Shown here: positions 52,237 to 60,944 of the stretch, piece by piece
Layout of the letters: every line of letters begins with the position of its first letter
How positions within the stretch are numbered: the stretch's first letter is position 1
From: Euryarchaeota archaeon Ods02
GTDB lineage: Archaea > Halobacteriota > Halobacteria > Halobacteriales > Halorutilaceae
DNA length: 64,000 nt
Assembly (NCBI GenBank): GCA_028751075.1
Contig: JAQZDA010000009.1
Span: forward strand, 1-64,000
Reading direction: 5' to 3'
Made by a program: the position numbers and the translations under genes
Notes under the pieces: generated by a model
Database searches by the model: none
Told to the model about the DNA's origin: nothing
The model's input: the letters and a program-made list of their open reading frames with translations, nothing else

Positions 52237-54201
52237 TCAGCTGTCTTTTTCACTCTCTATGAGGCCGCCGCGCACACCCTCAAGCAAAGCCCCGATGTCC
52301 TCGGGGTCGGCGTCGACGCCGACGTCGAGCGATAGCGCGTGACCACCGTCGGGGTTACCGTTCGAACCATCTACACCTGTCTCGAGGCTGTCGACCGCCT
52401 CCGACAGCCGGTCCACCTCGTCACCGAGCTCCTCCGCCAACGACTCCATCTCCTCCACCGCTTCGGAGACCGATGCATCCGCGGCTTCGGCTACGTCGTC
52501 GCCCACGGCTTCCACGTCTTCCGCCACGTCTTCCCCGTCCTCGTGCTCTACGGGTTCGGCTTCGTCCTCGTCGTCTGCAGGAGCTCCGCCGTCCGCCACA
52601 TCTATCCCTTCTTCACCCTCGTCCGCGTCGGACCCGTTCCCCACTGGTTCGGCTTCTTCAGCCACCTCCTCGAGGGTCTCCTCCACGGTTCCCTCCGCCT
52701 CAGCTTCCTCACCGGCTTCCACCTCTTCCCCCGCTCCCTCTGGGTCTTCCATGGCTTCGGCGTCTTCCCCCGCGTCTTCCTCCGCGTCTTCCCCGGCTTC
52801 CCCTACAGCTTCATCCACGCCAGTTCCTATCGAGACCCGGACCTCGGGGTCTCCTCCAACCTCTAGTTCGACCCCGCCGTCGACCGCTGACACTTCGACG
52901 TCGTCGCCGTCTCCGAGCTCGGCTCCTCCGTCGGGCCTGGGTTCGCCGGAGGAAGTGTCTTCGTCGACCGCTTCCTCTAGGTTCAGCGTGTCGGCGTCGA
53001 ACTCGCCGTCCACCGCTACCTCGACGCCGTCTTCACCGCCTACCTTCAGCCGTATCTCCGCGGCTTCACCGAGCTCTACCTCTACCTCGGGCTCCGTATC
53101 GCCTCCACGTCCATCCGAACCATCCTCGGAGCCTGAGCTGGCCGCCTCCTCAGCTGTTTCGCCGCTTGTAGCTCTGGACTCCATCTGTTCGACGCCGTCG
53201 CCGGCGTCCCGCAGCCGCTGGCTGTCGACACCTGCGTCGTCCTCCTCGTTCTCCGACGCGGTCTCAGCCGCTTCCGGTGTATCCACCAGGTGGTCGCCGA
53301 CGTATTCGTCTTCGTCGACTCCGGCACCAGAGTCCGCGTCCACCGCGGCTCCTGTCCATGGATCCACGGCTTCCTCGGCGCTGGCGGAGCCTGGTGAAGC
53401 CGCGTCTCCGGCTGCGTCGGACTCCTCCAGAGTCTCCTCAGTCTTATTTTCCGGGTGCGGCAGGCCTTCTTCGGCGAACCGTTGCAGACCCTGGGCGGCC
53501 TTCTCCAAGGCCTCCTCGACGTCCTCCGCAGCAAGCGCCACCGCTTCGGTGGTCTCCAGCGCCTCCCGAGCGCGCTCGCTAACTAGCTCCACGTCTTCCT
53601 CGACTCCAGCGACCCCTTGAGGTGGTTCGTCCTTCCCGGCGTCGGTCCCATCCTGTCCAGGGGACGCTGCAGCGGCCTCCTCCACGGGTCCCACGGTCTC
53701 CTCCTCCGCGGGTATCCGCAGCCGTCCTTCGCTGTCTCGCTCCAGGATGTTCGCCCACTCGTATAGCTCCAGAAGCGACGTAACCCCGCTCCTGGCTCTC
53801 GCGGAACCAGGGTCTTCACCTGCGAAAGCCGCGACCGCGTCGGCGGCTTCGTCTTCGTCCAGTGGGTTGGCTCGAAGGAGGCCTCGGACGTCCTCCGTCA
53901 GCCTCCATCCTCCCAGGAGCTCTCCCATGGTCTCACGGGCGACCTCCTCGTCCTCCTCCATGAAAGCCTCCGCGAGCTCCGCTCCGCGCTTCGTGAGCCG
54001 GTGTCTCTGGCCGTCGCGCTCCAGGACACCCAGCTCCTCCAGCCACCGCGTCTGCCTTCCGACGGCGTCGGCTATACCCGTAGCCTCCTCTACGTCGCTG
54101 GTGTACTTCGCCTCCTCGTCTGCGCCGGCTTCCCGCCATCCCGCGATGATCTCCGTCAGGGTGTCGAAGCTCGCTCCTTTTGGAACGTGGTGCTCTGACA
54201 T
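52237..54201 (-). CDS. Large acidic protein with tandem winged-helix-like N-terminus
   Basis: A 654-residue protein, negatively charged throughout. Residues 1-170 carry two winged-helix-like segments (FDTLTEIIAGWREAGADEEA, GVLERDGQRHRLTKRGAELA; then LLELYEWANILERDSEGRLR), resembling DUF5343. Residues 175-600 are low-complexity Glu/Ala/Asp runs and are probably disordered. The C-terminus ends with an ordered block (HALSLDVGVDADPEDIGALL). ATG 54201 is chosen over 54228. A DNA-binding or scaffold role is possible but nothing proves it. No transmembrane helix is seen. Confidence 0.62.
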   Translation of the reverse strand: MSEHHVPKGASFDTLTEIIAGWREAGADEEAKYTSDVEEATGIADAVGRQTRWLEELGVLERDGQRHRLTKRGAELAEAFMEEDEEVARETMGELLGGWRLTEDVRGLLRANPLDEDEAADAVAAFAGEDPGSARARSGVTSLLELYEWANILERDSEGRLRIPAEEETVGPVEEAAAASPGQDGTDAGKDEPPQGVAGVEEDVELVSERAREALETTEAVALAAEDVEEALEKAAQGLQRFAEEGLPHPENKTEETLEESDAAGDAASPGSASAEEAVDPWTGAAVDADSGAGVDEDEYVGDHLVDTPEAAETASENEEDDAGVDSQRLRDAGDGVEQMESRATSGETAEEAASSGSEDGSDGRGGDTEPEVEVELGEAAEIRLKVGGEDGVEVAVDGEFDADTLNLEEAVDEDTSSGEPRPDGGAELGDGDDVEVSAVDGGVELEVGGDPEVRVSIGTGVDEAVGEAGEDAEEDAGEDAEAMEDPEGAGEEVEAGEEAEAEGTVEETLEEVAEEAEPVGNGSDADEGEEGIDVADGGAPADDEDEAEPVEHEDGEDVAEDVEAVGDDVAEAADASVSEAVEEMESLAEELGDEVDRLSEAVDSLETGVDGSNGNPDGGHALSLDVGVDADPEDIGALLEGVRGGLIESEKDS

Positions 54202-54286
54202 CGGACGAAGTAAGCGCGGGAGAGCCATAGAACGAGCGCCTAGATGTTTAGATGTGGGTCCGGTGCTCGTACATCCGTGGAGCTAG

Positions 54287-54799
54287 TCATTGATGGATGG
54301 CTTCCGCTTTCCCTCCTTCGGCTTCAAGGGTTCGTCGCAGGTCTGCGAGCGCGCTGTCGTCCGTCGTCCTCTTCCGTGCGTACACGAGATACCAGGCGAC
54401 ACCGCCGAAGAGGAAGACGAGCGCGAGAGCTACATCGGCGGGGTTCATCCAGTAGATGAGAGCGAACGACGAAGCCGCGCCAGCGAGCGGGACGTACGGG
54501 TACAGCGGCAGCAGGTAGGCGGGTTCGTAGGTCACCGTGCTCTCGCGGAACGCTATCACCGAGAGGTTGAGGAGGCCGTAGACGACGAGATGCAGGACGC
54601 TCGCGGACTTCGCGAGAACGGCTATGTCGCCTGTGACGACGAACGCGAGGGTGAGGGCGCCGGTGACGAGTATCGCTCGATAGGGGGTCTTGTGCTTCCA
54701 GTTTATCTCGTTGAACCAGGTGGTGACGACGCCGATCATCGTCGCCTTTAGGAGGCCGAGGGTGCGCTCTAGCTCGGACTCCGTTGGTTCGCCGGGCAT
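54287..54799 (-). pseudogene. APC permease with large internal deletion
   Basis: A 170-residue frame whose N-terminal SELERTLGLLKATMIGVV matches the very start of haloarchaeal APC permeases, but then jumps to TTWFNEINWKHKTPYRAILV, a stretch normally found about 300 residues later, and continues with the last five helices (LPLYPYVPLAGAASSFALIY, then the C-terminal arm). Two-thirds of the transporter, including the substrate site, is missing. The frame is still open, so either it is a recent remnant or a small membrane protein with a new role. It is downstream of yhhQ on the same strand. Confidence 0.75.
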
Positions 54800-54871
54800 C
54801 CCTGAGGGGTAGTTGGCGGCTGTAAAACAGAGGGTGTGTGTTACGTCTCAGCGGGAAATCCGCGTCCGCGT

Positions 54872-55606
54872 TCAGCCGCCGTAGACCGGCTCCGGTGGCG
54901 CGAAGTCGTTCCCGCGGAGCCAGCCGACGACGGCGTACACCACGGGTGTGTCCGCCACCGCTATCGCGAGCTTCACGAGGTACTGACCGAGTATCAGCTG
55001 TAAGACGACTGCGGCCGGCAGCGCTTCGCCGACGCCGACCAAGGGGACGAGAGCGAAGGCGAGGGAGACGAATATCACGGTGTCTAGGAGCTGACTCGTC
55101 ACGGTGCTACCGAGGTTCCGAAGCCAGAGGAACCGGCCTTCAGTGCGTGCTCCGATTCCATGGAAGACGAAGACGTCCCAGTTCTGGCTGACGACGTAGG
55201 CGGCGAGGCTGCCTACGACTATGTTGGTGCTGAGGCCGAGCACGGAGGCGAACTCCTCCTGTGGGGCGCCGGCGGGGCTGGCGGGCGCGGCTATGGCGAG
55301 CCAGACGAGAGCGAGCATGACGAAGTTCATCAGGAAACCTATGTTCACCATGACTACGGCGCTCCGTCGGCCGTACAGCTCGGTGTAGCAGTCGCTGGCG
55401 ACGAAGGTGAAGGCGTACGCGAGGACGCCTGCGGGTACGAGTATCTCCGGCGACAGTAGCGGGCTGGCTTCGGGGACGGGTAGAGCCATCACCTTGACGG
55501 CGATCATCTGCGCGGTCACGAGCGAGGTCACGAAGACGGCGGCGAGAGCTATCTTCGGCCAGTCCGCTGACGTCGACGCGTTACCGCTGCCCTTGCTCTC
55601 GTCCAT
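54872..55606 (-). CDS. YhhQ-family queuosine-precursor transporter
   Basis: A 244-residue VUT-family membrane protein with six helices. VTSLVTAQMIAVKVMALPVP (near residue 28), FVASDCYTELYGRRSAVVMV (near 65), and VVSQNWDVFVFHGIGART (near 138) match YhhQ, which imports deazapurine precursors of queuosine or archaeosine. The C-terminal part continues with TVIFVSLAFALVPLVGVGEA. The gene overlaps the upstream ribbon-helix-helix gene by 26 bases, so they are coexpressed. A second ATG at 55612 is two codons upstream. Confidence 0.85.
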   Translation of the reverse strand: MDESKGSGNASTSADWPKIALAAVFVTSLVTAQMIAVKVMALPVPEASPLLSPEILVPAGVLAYAFTFVASDCYTELYGRRSAVVMVNIGFLMNFVMLALVWLAIAAPASPAGAPQEEFASVLGLSTNIVVGSLAAYVVSQNWDVFVFHGIGARTEGRFLWLRNLGSTVTSQLLDTVIFVSLAFALVPLVGVGEALPAAVVLQLILGQYLVKLAIAVADTPVVYAVVGWLRGNDFAPPEPVYGG

Positions 55607-55772
55607 CTTCAAGCCTCCCGTGTCGTTCGTCGACCTCGTCGAGGACGTCGAGGGTCTTCCTTATCGACGCGCGCACGGCTTCGCTTCTGTTCACGAACTT
55701 CGCGTCGTCTCCCACGTGTCTGTCGAGGTCGGTGAGCAGCTCCTCCGGAACCTCGACGCTTATCTTGGGCAT
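55581..55772 (-). CDS. Ribbon-helix-helix regulator upstream of yhhQ
   Basis: A 63-residue RHH protein. PKISVEVPEELLTDLDRHVG forms the ribbon and first helix and FVNRSEAVRASIRKTLDVLD the second helix, with a charged tail. In haloarchaea this gene commonly lies just before the queuosine-type transporter gene. A TATA-like ataatac block near 55800-55806 lies about 28-34 bases before ATG 55772, fitting a leaderless start; a longer form from 55799 is possible. It may regulate its own operon. Confidence 0.82.
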   Translation of the reverse strand: MPKISVEVPEELLTDLDRHVGDDAKFVNRSEAVRASIRKTLDVLDEVDERHGRLEDGREQGQR

Positions 55773-55921
55773 ACTGGGATAGTCTTCAGGTAGTCCCATA
55801 GTATTATCGAGTTTGTGTCGCGGCTGCCTCCACCGCATCCACCGGAGACGGAGCAACACCGAACATGTTCCGGTGGCTTGCGAAGGCTTTTGGAGCGAGG
55901 CCATCTATATAGGGGGCGACC

Positions 55922-56242
55922 ATGACCCTCGACCTCGGCTCCTTGAACCCTCAGGAGGTCGTCGTTCTAACCGTCGCGGTTGCGGGACTGATACCGGTCT
56001 TGCTCTACCGCAGCCGCCTGCACGCCCTCCACGAAGCCGCATACGGCTTCCTCCTCCTCGGCGCGGTAGCCACCAACGTCGAGAACCTCCTGTGGCACGA
56101 CGCCGTCAACCTCGTCGAACACGGCGTCGGCAACATGGGCGCGGGTCTCGCAGTCGCCGCGCTCGCCGTCCTCCACCGTCGACGTCGGCATCAGATGGAC
56201 GATAGAGAACAGAAAGAGGTGAACCGAGACGACGATGACTGA
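55922..56242 (+). CDS. Two- or three-helix membrane protein before a histidine kinase
   Basis: A 106-residue protein with hydrophobic segments at about 12-28, 38-52 and 66-85 and a charged basic tail (HRRRRHQMDDREQKEVNRDD). ENLLWHDAVNLVEHGVGNMG near residue 54 contains several His residues that could bind a ligand or metal. Its end overlaps the histidine kinase start by eight bases, so the two are coupled; a sensor or stabilising role for the kinase is inferred. Confidence 0.65.
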   Translation: MTLDLGSLNPQEVVVLTVAVAGLIPVLLYRSRLHALHEAAYGFLLLGAVATNVENLLWHDAVNLVEHGVGNMGAGLAVAALAVLHRRRRHQMDDREQKEVNRDDDD

Positions 56243-57572
56243 ACCCGTCCCGGGTGAGTCCATCATCCCCGTGTTCGACGCCGTCGGAGCCCTTGGTTTC
56301 GCCGTCGCCGCGTGGCTCGGCGTCCGCAGCTACGGGGAAGCCGATGTCGAACGACCGTACTGGCTGGCGTTCTCCGTCACCTCCGGCCTCGGAGCCCTCT
56401 GGCTCGCCCTCGTCACCTTGGAATGGCTTGGGTTCAGCGGGGCGTTGATGGACGAGTTCAGCACCTCGCTACAGGCGGTAGTCGTCGGACTGTACGCCGT
56501 CGCCGTAGTCGGCAGCCACGGAGCCGTCCAAAACCTCGCCGAGACCAGACGCGAGACCCAGAAACACGCCTCCGCAGTCTCGATACTCGGACGCGTCCTC
56601 CGGCACGACATACGCAACAGCCTGACCGTCGTCCGCGGCCACGTAGAAGAGCTGTCGACCGACGAAGACACCGTGGAGGAGATCCAGAGGAAGATCGACG
56701 ACCTCGTCGAGACCGGAGACAAGGCGAGGAAGCTCGAGAACCTGGTGACATCCCCTCAGATGTACATAGAGGTGGAGGTAGACCTCCTGCTTGAGAGGGT
56801 GAAGGACGAGGTGTCGAGTCGGTATCCCGACGCCAACGTCACGTTGAACTGTCCATCCGACGTCACCATGGAGATGCAGCCAAGCCTACAGACCGCGTTG
56901 ACGGAGCTCGTGGAGAACGCCGCCGAACACTCAGGCGAAGCCGCCGAGATAACCGTGGAAGCCGAGGTCACGGAATCCCAGGTGAAGCTACATCTAGAGG
57001 ACGATGGACCAGGGCTACCGCGGGGAGAGGTCGAGGTCCTGGAACAAGGTCTCGAGACACCTCTGTATCACACGAGCGGAGTAGGGCTCTGGCTCGCGCA
57101 CTGGATACTTGAGGACCACGGCGGCAGCGTCAGCCACGAGGCCGGCGACGAAGGTACACGAGTGACCGTCACGGTTCCCCGCCGGAAAGACGGAGCCGAA
57201 CACCGGAGTCCCAGGAGAGCACACCAGTCACCGAAGCGTTACGACAGATACCGCGGCATCCACGAGGAGGCGGACCACGGAGTCGTTGTCGTCGACTCCA
57301 GCGGCACTGTGCTCTACGTCAACAGATCCCTGGGCGACCTCCTCGGAGCTCCACCCCGAGATCTCCTCAGAAGGAACGCGTCCGACGTGCTACCGGAGGC
57401 GTTCGACGACCTGGTGACGGCGATAGAAACAGGTGAACCCGTCCAGGGAGCCGTCTCCATGGGGGCGGACGACAGCGGCCACGGTATCTGGTACAGCGTT
57501 AAACCCGACTTCGTCGCCGGCGAATCCTTCGCATGTATCTACCCCGTCAGGCGCGACGTCGACGGAACCTGA
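56235..57572 (+). CDS. Membrane histidine kinase with C-terminal PAS domain
   Basis: A 445-residue sensor kinase. Residues about 1-95 form two to three membrane helices; the H-box LRHDIRNSLTVVRGHVEEL follows near 126; the N-box LVENAAEHSGEA (near 229), G1 DDGPGLP (near 255) and G2 GVGLWLAHWILEDHGG (near 277) complete the HATPase. A PAS domain (GIHEEADHGVVVVDSSGTVL near 340) lies at the C-terminus after the catalytic part, the reverse of the usual order. Coupled to the small membrane protein before it. It converges with the ATPase gene at a 29-bp triple repeat. Confidence 0.88.
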   Translation: MTEPVPGESIIPVFDAVGALGFAVAAWLGVRSYGEADVERPYWLAFSVTSGLGALWLALVTLEWLGFSGALMDEFSTSLQAVVVGLYAVAVVGSHGAVQNLAETRRETQKHASAVSILGRVLRHDIRNSLTVVRGHVEELSTDEDTVEEIQRKIDDLVETGDKARKLENLVTSPQMYIEVEVDLLLERVKDEVSSRYPDANVTLNCPSDVTMEMQPSLQTALTELVENAAEHSGEAAEITVEAEVTESQVKLHLEDDGPGLPRGEVEVLEQGLETPLYHTSGVGLWLAHWILEDHGGSVSHEAGDEGTRVTVTVPRRKDGAEHRSPRRAHQSPKRYDRYRGIHEEADHGVVVVDSSGTVLYVNRSLGDLLGAPPRDLLRRNASDVLPEAFDDLVTAIETGEPVQGAVSMGADDSGHGIWYSVKPDFVAGESFACIYPVRRDVDGT

Positions 57573-57573
57573 C

Positions 57574-57660
57574 GGTTCAACGGTTGACCTCCAGCCATTC
57601 GAGGTTCAACAGTTGAACTCCAGCGTATCGAAATTCAGCCGGTGAAATCCAGCCTGTCGA
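57574..57660. repeat. Three palindromic 29-bp tandem repeats
   Basis: Units at 57574-57602, 57603-57631 and 57632-57660 share TTCAxCxGxTGAxxTCCAGC and end in TCGA. Each opens with an inverted repeat such as GTTCAACAGTTGAAC (57604-57618). Read on the minus strand each unit ends with LE/DF-x-x-stop, and the last is the real C-terminus and stop of the ATPase gene. They lie between convergent genes and could act as a bidirectional terminator or a protein-binding site. Confidence 0.7.
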
Positions 57661-59614
57661 GATCGACTACCTCAGCGTCCGCGTGCTGTTCGACGGCGTC
57701 ACGTACCACGTCTCTGAAGCTGAAGTACAGCACCTGCCAGCCGTCTTCCACGAGCCGCTGAAGCAGCTGTATCTCCCGACCTACCCTCTCGACGTCGCTG
57801 TGTACGAACGGGCTGTCGAGCAAGAGGAAGCCGGGTTCACCGCCGGATAGCTCCCGAGATAGCTTCAGCCGAACCAGGAGGTACAGGAGGTCGTAGGTCC
57901 CCTGGCTCAGCTCGTCCACCGACAGAAGACGTCCGTCAACCCGTTCCACGAGGACTTCACCGGCTTCCTCGTCGTACGAGACGTCGACGTAGCTGTCGTC
58001 GGTGACCTCCTGGAACGTGCTCCGGAGGTAGCCGTCACCGCTGAACAGCTCGTCTATCTCCTCTTCCTCCTCCTGCTCTATCTCCTCCAGCACCTCTACC
58101 GCTTGCCGGGCGGCGTCCCGTCGACCCTCGACCTCGTCCACGAAGCTTTCGACGACGTCCCTTGCCACCGAGAGATCGGCTGCGCTGTCGACGCCGACGT
58201 CGTCGACGTCGTCGAGGTAGTTCTCGGGTGCGACGTCTCTAACCCGTCGGTCGAACTCCCGTAGACGCTCCCCGTGTTCCTCTAGCTCACGTTCCATCTC
58301 CTCCACCTCGCTACCCAGCACCTGAAGCCGGTTCCGAGCCTCCTCCAGCATCCCCTCCTCGTAGTCGCGGTCGACGTCCTCGACCGCCTCCATACGTGAT
58401 TCGACCTCCTCCATCCAGCCGTCGGAACTGGAGTGGTCGGCGTCGAAGGACTCCTGCAGACGGCCTACAAGGCGTTCCCTCTCCCCCCGCAGCCATTCAA
58501 GTTCTTCCTCGAAACCACGTATCTCTTCCTCGACCTCGATGTATACCTCCGGAAGGCTGGAGCCGGAGACACCGGAGTAGTTGGCCTCCTGCACCAGACG
58601 GTCCTCTTCCCCTACGAGCTCCCGTGACTCCATGTAGCGCTGGCCGACGTACAGCAAGGCGGCTAGGACGACTCCGGATATGACGAGTATACCCGTGACC
58701 GGGCTGAGGACGGCAGCGAGCAACGACAGCGCGAACAGGAGTCCGAGCGCCGCAAGCGCGTTCAACAGCAGGTCGGGGTCGAAGTCCCGCTGGCTCCTGC
58801 GCTCCCTATACATCTCTATCTCCCTGCGGAGGTCTCGTAGCTCCTCTACGCGGTCGGACTCGTCCTCGTGTTCCTCTATGTCGTCCTCGACCTTCTGGAG
58901 CTCCTGCACGCGTTCGCGGGCGGTCTCCAGCTTCCGGTTCTCACGCGCTACCTCGAGAACCCGGATCTCTTCCTCGGTCTCCTCGATTCGCTCTCGCTTC
59001 CTCCGGAGGCCGTCGACCTTTTCCATCACGCCCCGTCTACGGCTTCGTTCCACGTATCCCTCGAGGTCGTCGACGAGTTCCCTGGCTTCCTCGACGCGGC
59101 TCTTGAGCTTCTCGGGTTTCCGGTCGCGCAGCCTCTCGTACGACGGAGTGAGGTCGCCTATCTCCGCTATCTCGTCCTGCAGCCGCTGTATCTCACCTGT
59201 TCTCGCGCCGAGCACCCGGTCGGTTACGTCGCGGAGATAGTCGGTTCGTCCGAAGTCCGGCTTTCTCTCCGGCCTGCGTAGGTCGACGTCGCGGATGACG
59301 AAGGTGTTCCTGACGTCCCGAGCGGTGACGGGTTCGGGGAAGATTTCCTCTAGCTCTGCGTCGGGTAGCTGTAGTCTTCCGTCGGAGGCCTCTATCTCAA
59401 GGAAGCCCGCAGGCATACCCTGCACCCTTCCGATACCCCTGAATCCCTCGGCTTCGGCGTCCAGCAGCATCTTCACCAGGGATTCCACGTACAGGGTCTT
59501 ACCGCTCTCGTTGTACCCGTGGAAAAGGGTGAAGCCTTCGTCCAGTTCGTGGTCGACGTCGCGAAGGGGGCCGTAGCTGTCTACCTTCACTCTCTCTAGA
59601 TGCAAGCTACGCAC
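57635..59614 (-). CDS. Membrane-anchored Rad50/SbcC-like ATPase (YhaN-like)
   Basis: A 659-residue SMC-type ATPase split by coiled coils. The N-terminal lobe has Walker A LFHGYNESGKTLYVESLVKM near residue 30; residues about 150-275 and 330-490 are charged coiled coils; two hydrophobic helices sit between (about 285-325); the C-terminal lobe has the ABC signature region LSVDELSQGTYDLLYLLVRL (near 562) and Walker B FLLLDSPFVHSDVE (near 596). This matches YhaN-type ATPases rather than Rad50 with a zinc hook, and would tether DNA ends or surveillance to the membrane. It overlaps the nuclease gene by eight bases. Confidence 0.85.
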   Translation of the reverse strand: MRSLHLERVKVDSYGPLRDVDHELDEGFTLFHGYNESGKTLYVESLVKMLLDAEAEGFRGIGRVQGMPAGFLEIEASDGRLQLPDAELEEIFPEPVTARDVRNTFVIRDVDLRRPERKPDFGRTDYLRDVTDRVLGARTGEIQRLQDEIAEIGDLTPSYERLRDRKPEKLKSRVEEARELVDDLEGYVERSRRRGVMEKVDGLRRKRERIEETEEEIRVLEVARENRKLETARERVQELQKVEDDIEEHEDESDRVEELRDLRREIEMYRERRSQRDFDPDLLLNALAALGLLFALSLLAAVLSPVTGILVISGVVLAALLYVGQRYMESRELVGEEDRLVQEANYSGVSGSSLPEVYIEVEEEIRGFEEELEWLRGERERLVGRLQESFDADHSSSDGWMEEVESRMEAVEDVDRDYEEGMLEEARNRLQVLGSEVEEMERELEEHGERLREFDRRVRDVAPENYLDDVDDVGVDSAADLSVARDVVESFVDEVEGRRDAARQAVEVLEEIEQEEEEEIDELFSGDGYLRSTFQEVTDDSYVDVSYDEEAGEVLVERVDGRLLSVDELSQGTYDLLYLLVRLKLSRELSGGEPGFLLLDSPFVHSDVERVGREIQLLQRLVEDGWQVLYFSFRDVVRDAVEQHADAEVVDLDRLDFTG

Positions 59615-60656
59615 GCTCCATCCGGGACATCGCCCTCAACACGATACGTCTCACCTGCTCGGCGTCGACGCCGTCGGCGTCTCTCTCGTCGAGCTTCCGT
59701 TCGAACTCCCTGTAGAGGTCGGACTCGACGGCGGCGGACGCGTTCTCCACTCCTCCCCGGTCGACGTGGAACTGCTCGGCTCCGACCTCCTCGAGCCGGC
59801 GTTCGACGCGTCGGTAGAACTCCTCCGGACCTCCTTCGACGTAGCCGGTGGCGTCGACGACGACCTCCGCGTCCTCTATCTCCCTCGCCTCCAGACGCCG
59901 GTCGAGAGCGTCTAGCTCGCTATCCTCCCTGCCGGGAACGACGGAGACGTCCTCGACCAGGTAGTGGTGGGTGGATAGGGAGAGGCTGCTGAAGCTCTCG
60001 GTCTCCGTGTCGTACAGCCAGGCTCGACGTCGCCCTGTCTCACCCCTGGTTATCGACACCGGCGACCCAGGGTAGACGAACTCCAGCTCTCTGTCTCCGA
60101 ACTCCTGTTTCCTGGGTTCGCTGTGGACGTGTCCCGCGAAAACCACGTCGACTCCGGTCTCTAGGAGCTCCTCCGGGGTGAACGGCAGGTACCTGTTTTC
60201 GCCGCCGTATCCACCGATCTCCGTCGACAGGGTTCCGTGAACCAGGAGGGCGTTGACGTGTTCGGGATGGAGGGAGTCACGTATCTCGGGTACGAGCTCG
60301 TCGAAGCCGGAGTCGGTGTAGGGTACTGCGACGAGACGTAGTCCTTCGGCGTCTACAACCTCGACAGGGGGTTCGTGGAGGACGTCTACGTCGTCTCCGA
60401 AGTAGTCCTCGTCCCGGTAGCTGTCGGCGTCGTGGTTCCCGGGTATCACGAACGTGTGGAAGCTGTTGTCGCTGAACAGCTCGCGTACCTCGGACTTCAG
60501 CTCCTCGACGTCGGCTGCGCGGTCGAAGAGGTCTCCTGCGACCAACAGGTGGTCGACGTCGTGTTCCCGCGACTTCCCGACTACCTCGCGGAGAGCTTCG
60601 AGGCGTTCGGGGTGATCGGGGTTGAGGTGGACGTCAGCGGTGACGAGGAGACGCAT
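59607..60656 (-). CDS. Mre11/SbcD-like metallophosphoesterase (YhaO-like)
   Basis: A 349-residue calcineurin-type phosphoesterase. All metal-binding motifs are present: LVTADVHLNPDHPERLEAL (D-x-H near residue 9), LLVAGDLFDRA (GD near 41), IPGNHDADSYRD (GNHD near 71), LLVHGTL (H near 135) and FAGHVHSEPRK (GHxH near 165). Residues 225-349 form an acidic cap-like domain. Next to a YhaN-like ATPase, it is the nuclease half of a two-component DNA repair machine. ATG 60656 is the family-consistent start. It is upstream of and overlaps the ATPase gene by eight bases. Confidence 0.88.
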   Translation of the reverse strand: MRLLVTADVHLNPDHPERLEALREVVGKSREHDVDHLLVAGDLFDRAADVEELKSEVRELFSDNSFHTFVIPGNHDADSYRDEDYFGDDVDVLHEPPVEVVDAEGLRLVAVPYTDSGFDELVPEIRDSLHPEHVNALLVHGTLSTEIGGYGGENRYLPFTPEELLETGVDVVFAGHVHSEPRKQEFGDRELEFVYPGSPVSITRGETGRRRAWLYDTETESFSSLSLSTHHYLVEDVSVVPGREDSELDALDRRLEAREIEDAEVVVDATGYVEGGPEEFYRRVERRLEEVGAEQFHVDRGGVENASAAVESDLYREFERKLDERDADGVDAEQVRRIVLRAMSRMERA

Positions 60657-60944
60657 TCTCTTGGCTGTCACCGAGGGACTCGGATGTATTAAGGCTACCC
60701 GTGAACCCCGGGGAAGCCGTGTGGTTAGTTAGACCCAGGTGAGCAGGCTATAATCGTTCACAGCCATACCGTGTAGTCGCTGAAGATGTAGAGAAGTCGT
60801 CGTTTCCGATGCTATAGCCATTCAGTCGTTCTCCATGAGCCAGCTAGTCTGGCGGAAGCCGATGTAGGTATTCGAACGTGGGGAGTTTGAGGGCGAGGGA
60901 GTGGGTTACCGCGGTTTGAAGTTCAGTTGGCTGTCGTGGTGGTC
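60657..60944. other. A/T-richer intergenic region
   Basis: A 288-base gap between the nuclease gene and aIF-1A. A TATA-like tgtattaagg (reverse complement) near 60686-60695 could serve the nuclease gene. A minus-strand frame near 60844-60925 reads TAVTHSLALKLPTFEYLHRL but lacks a start; it may be a remnant of an unknown gene. Nothing else is recognisable; no tRNA was found. Confidence 0.35.

Noticed and set aside
60844-60925. Minus-strand frame reading TAVTHSLALKLPTFEYLHR as a transposase fragment
   Set aside because: No start codon, no inverted repeats and no family I can name; kept only as a note in the gap entry.
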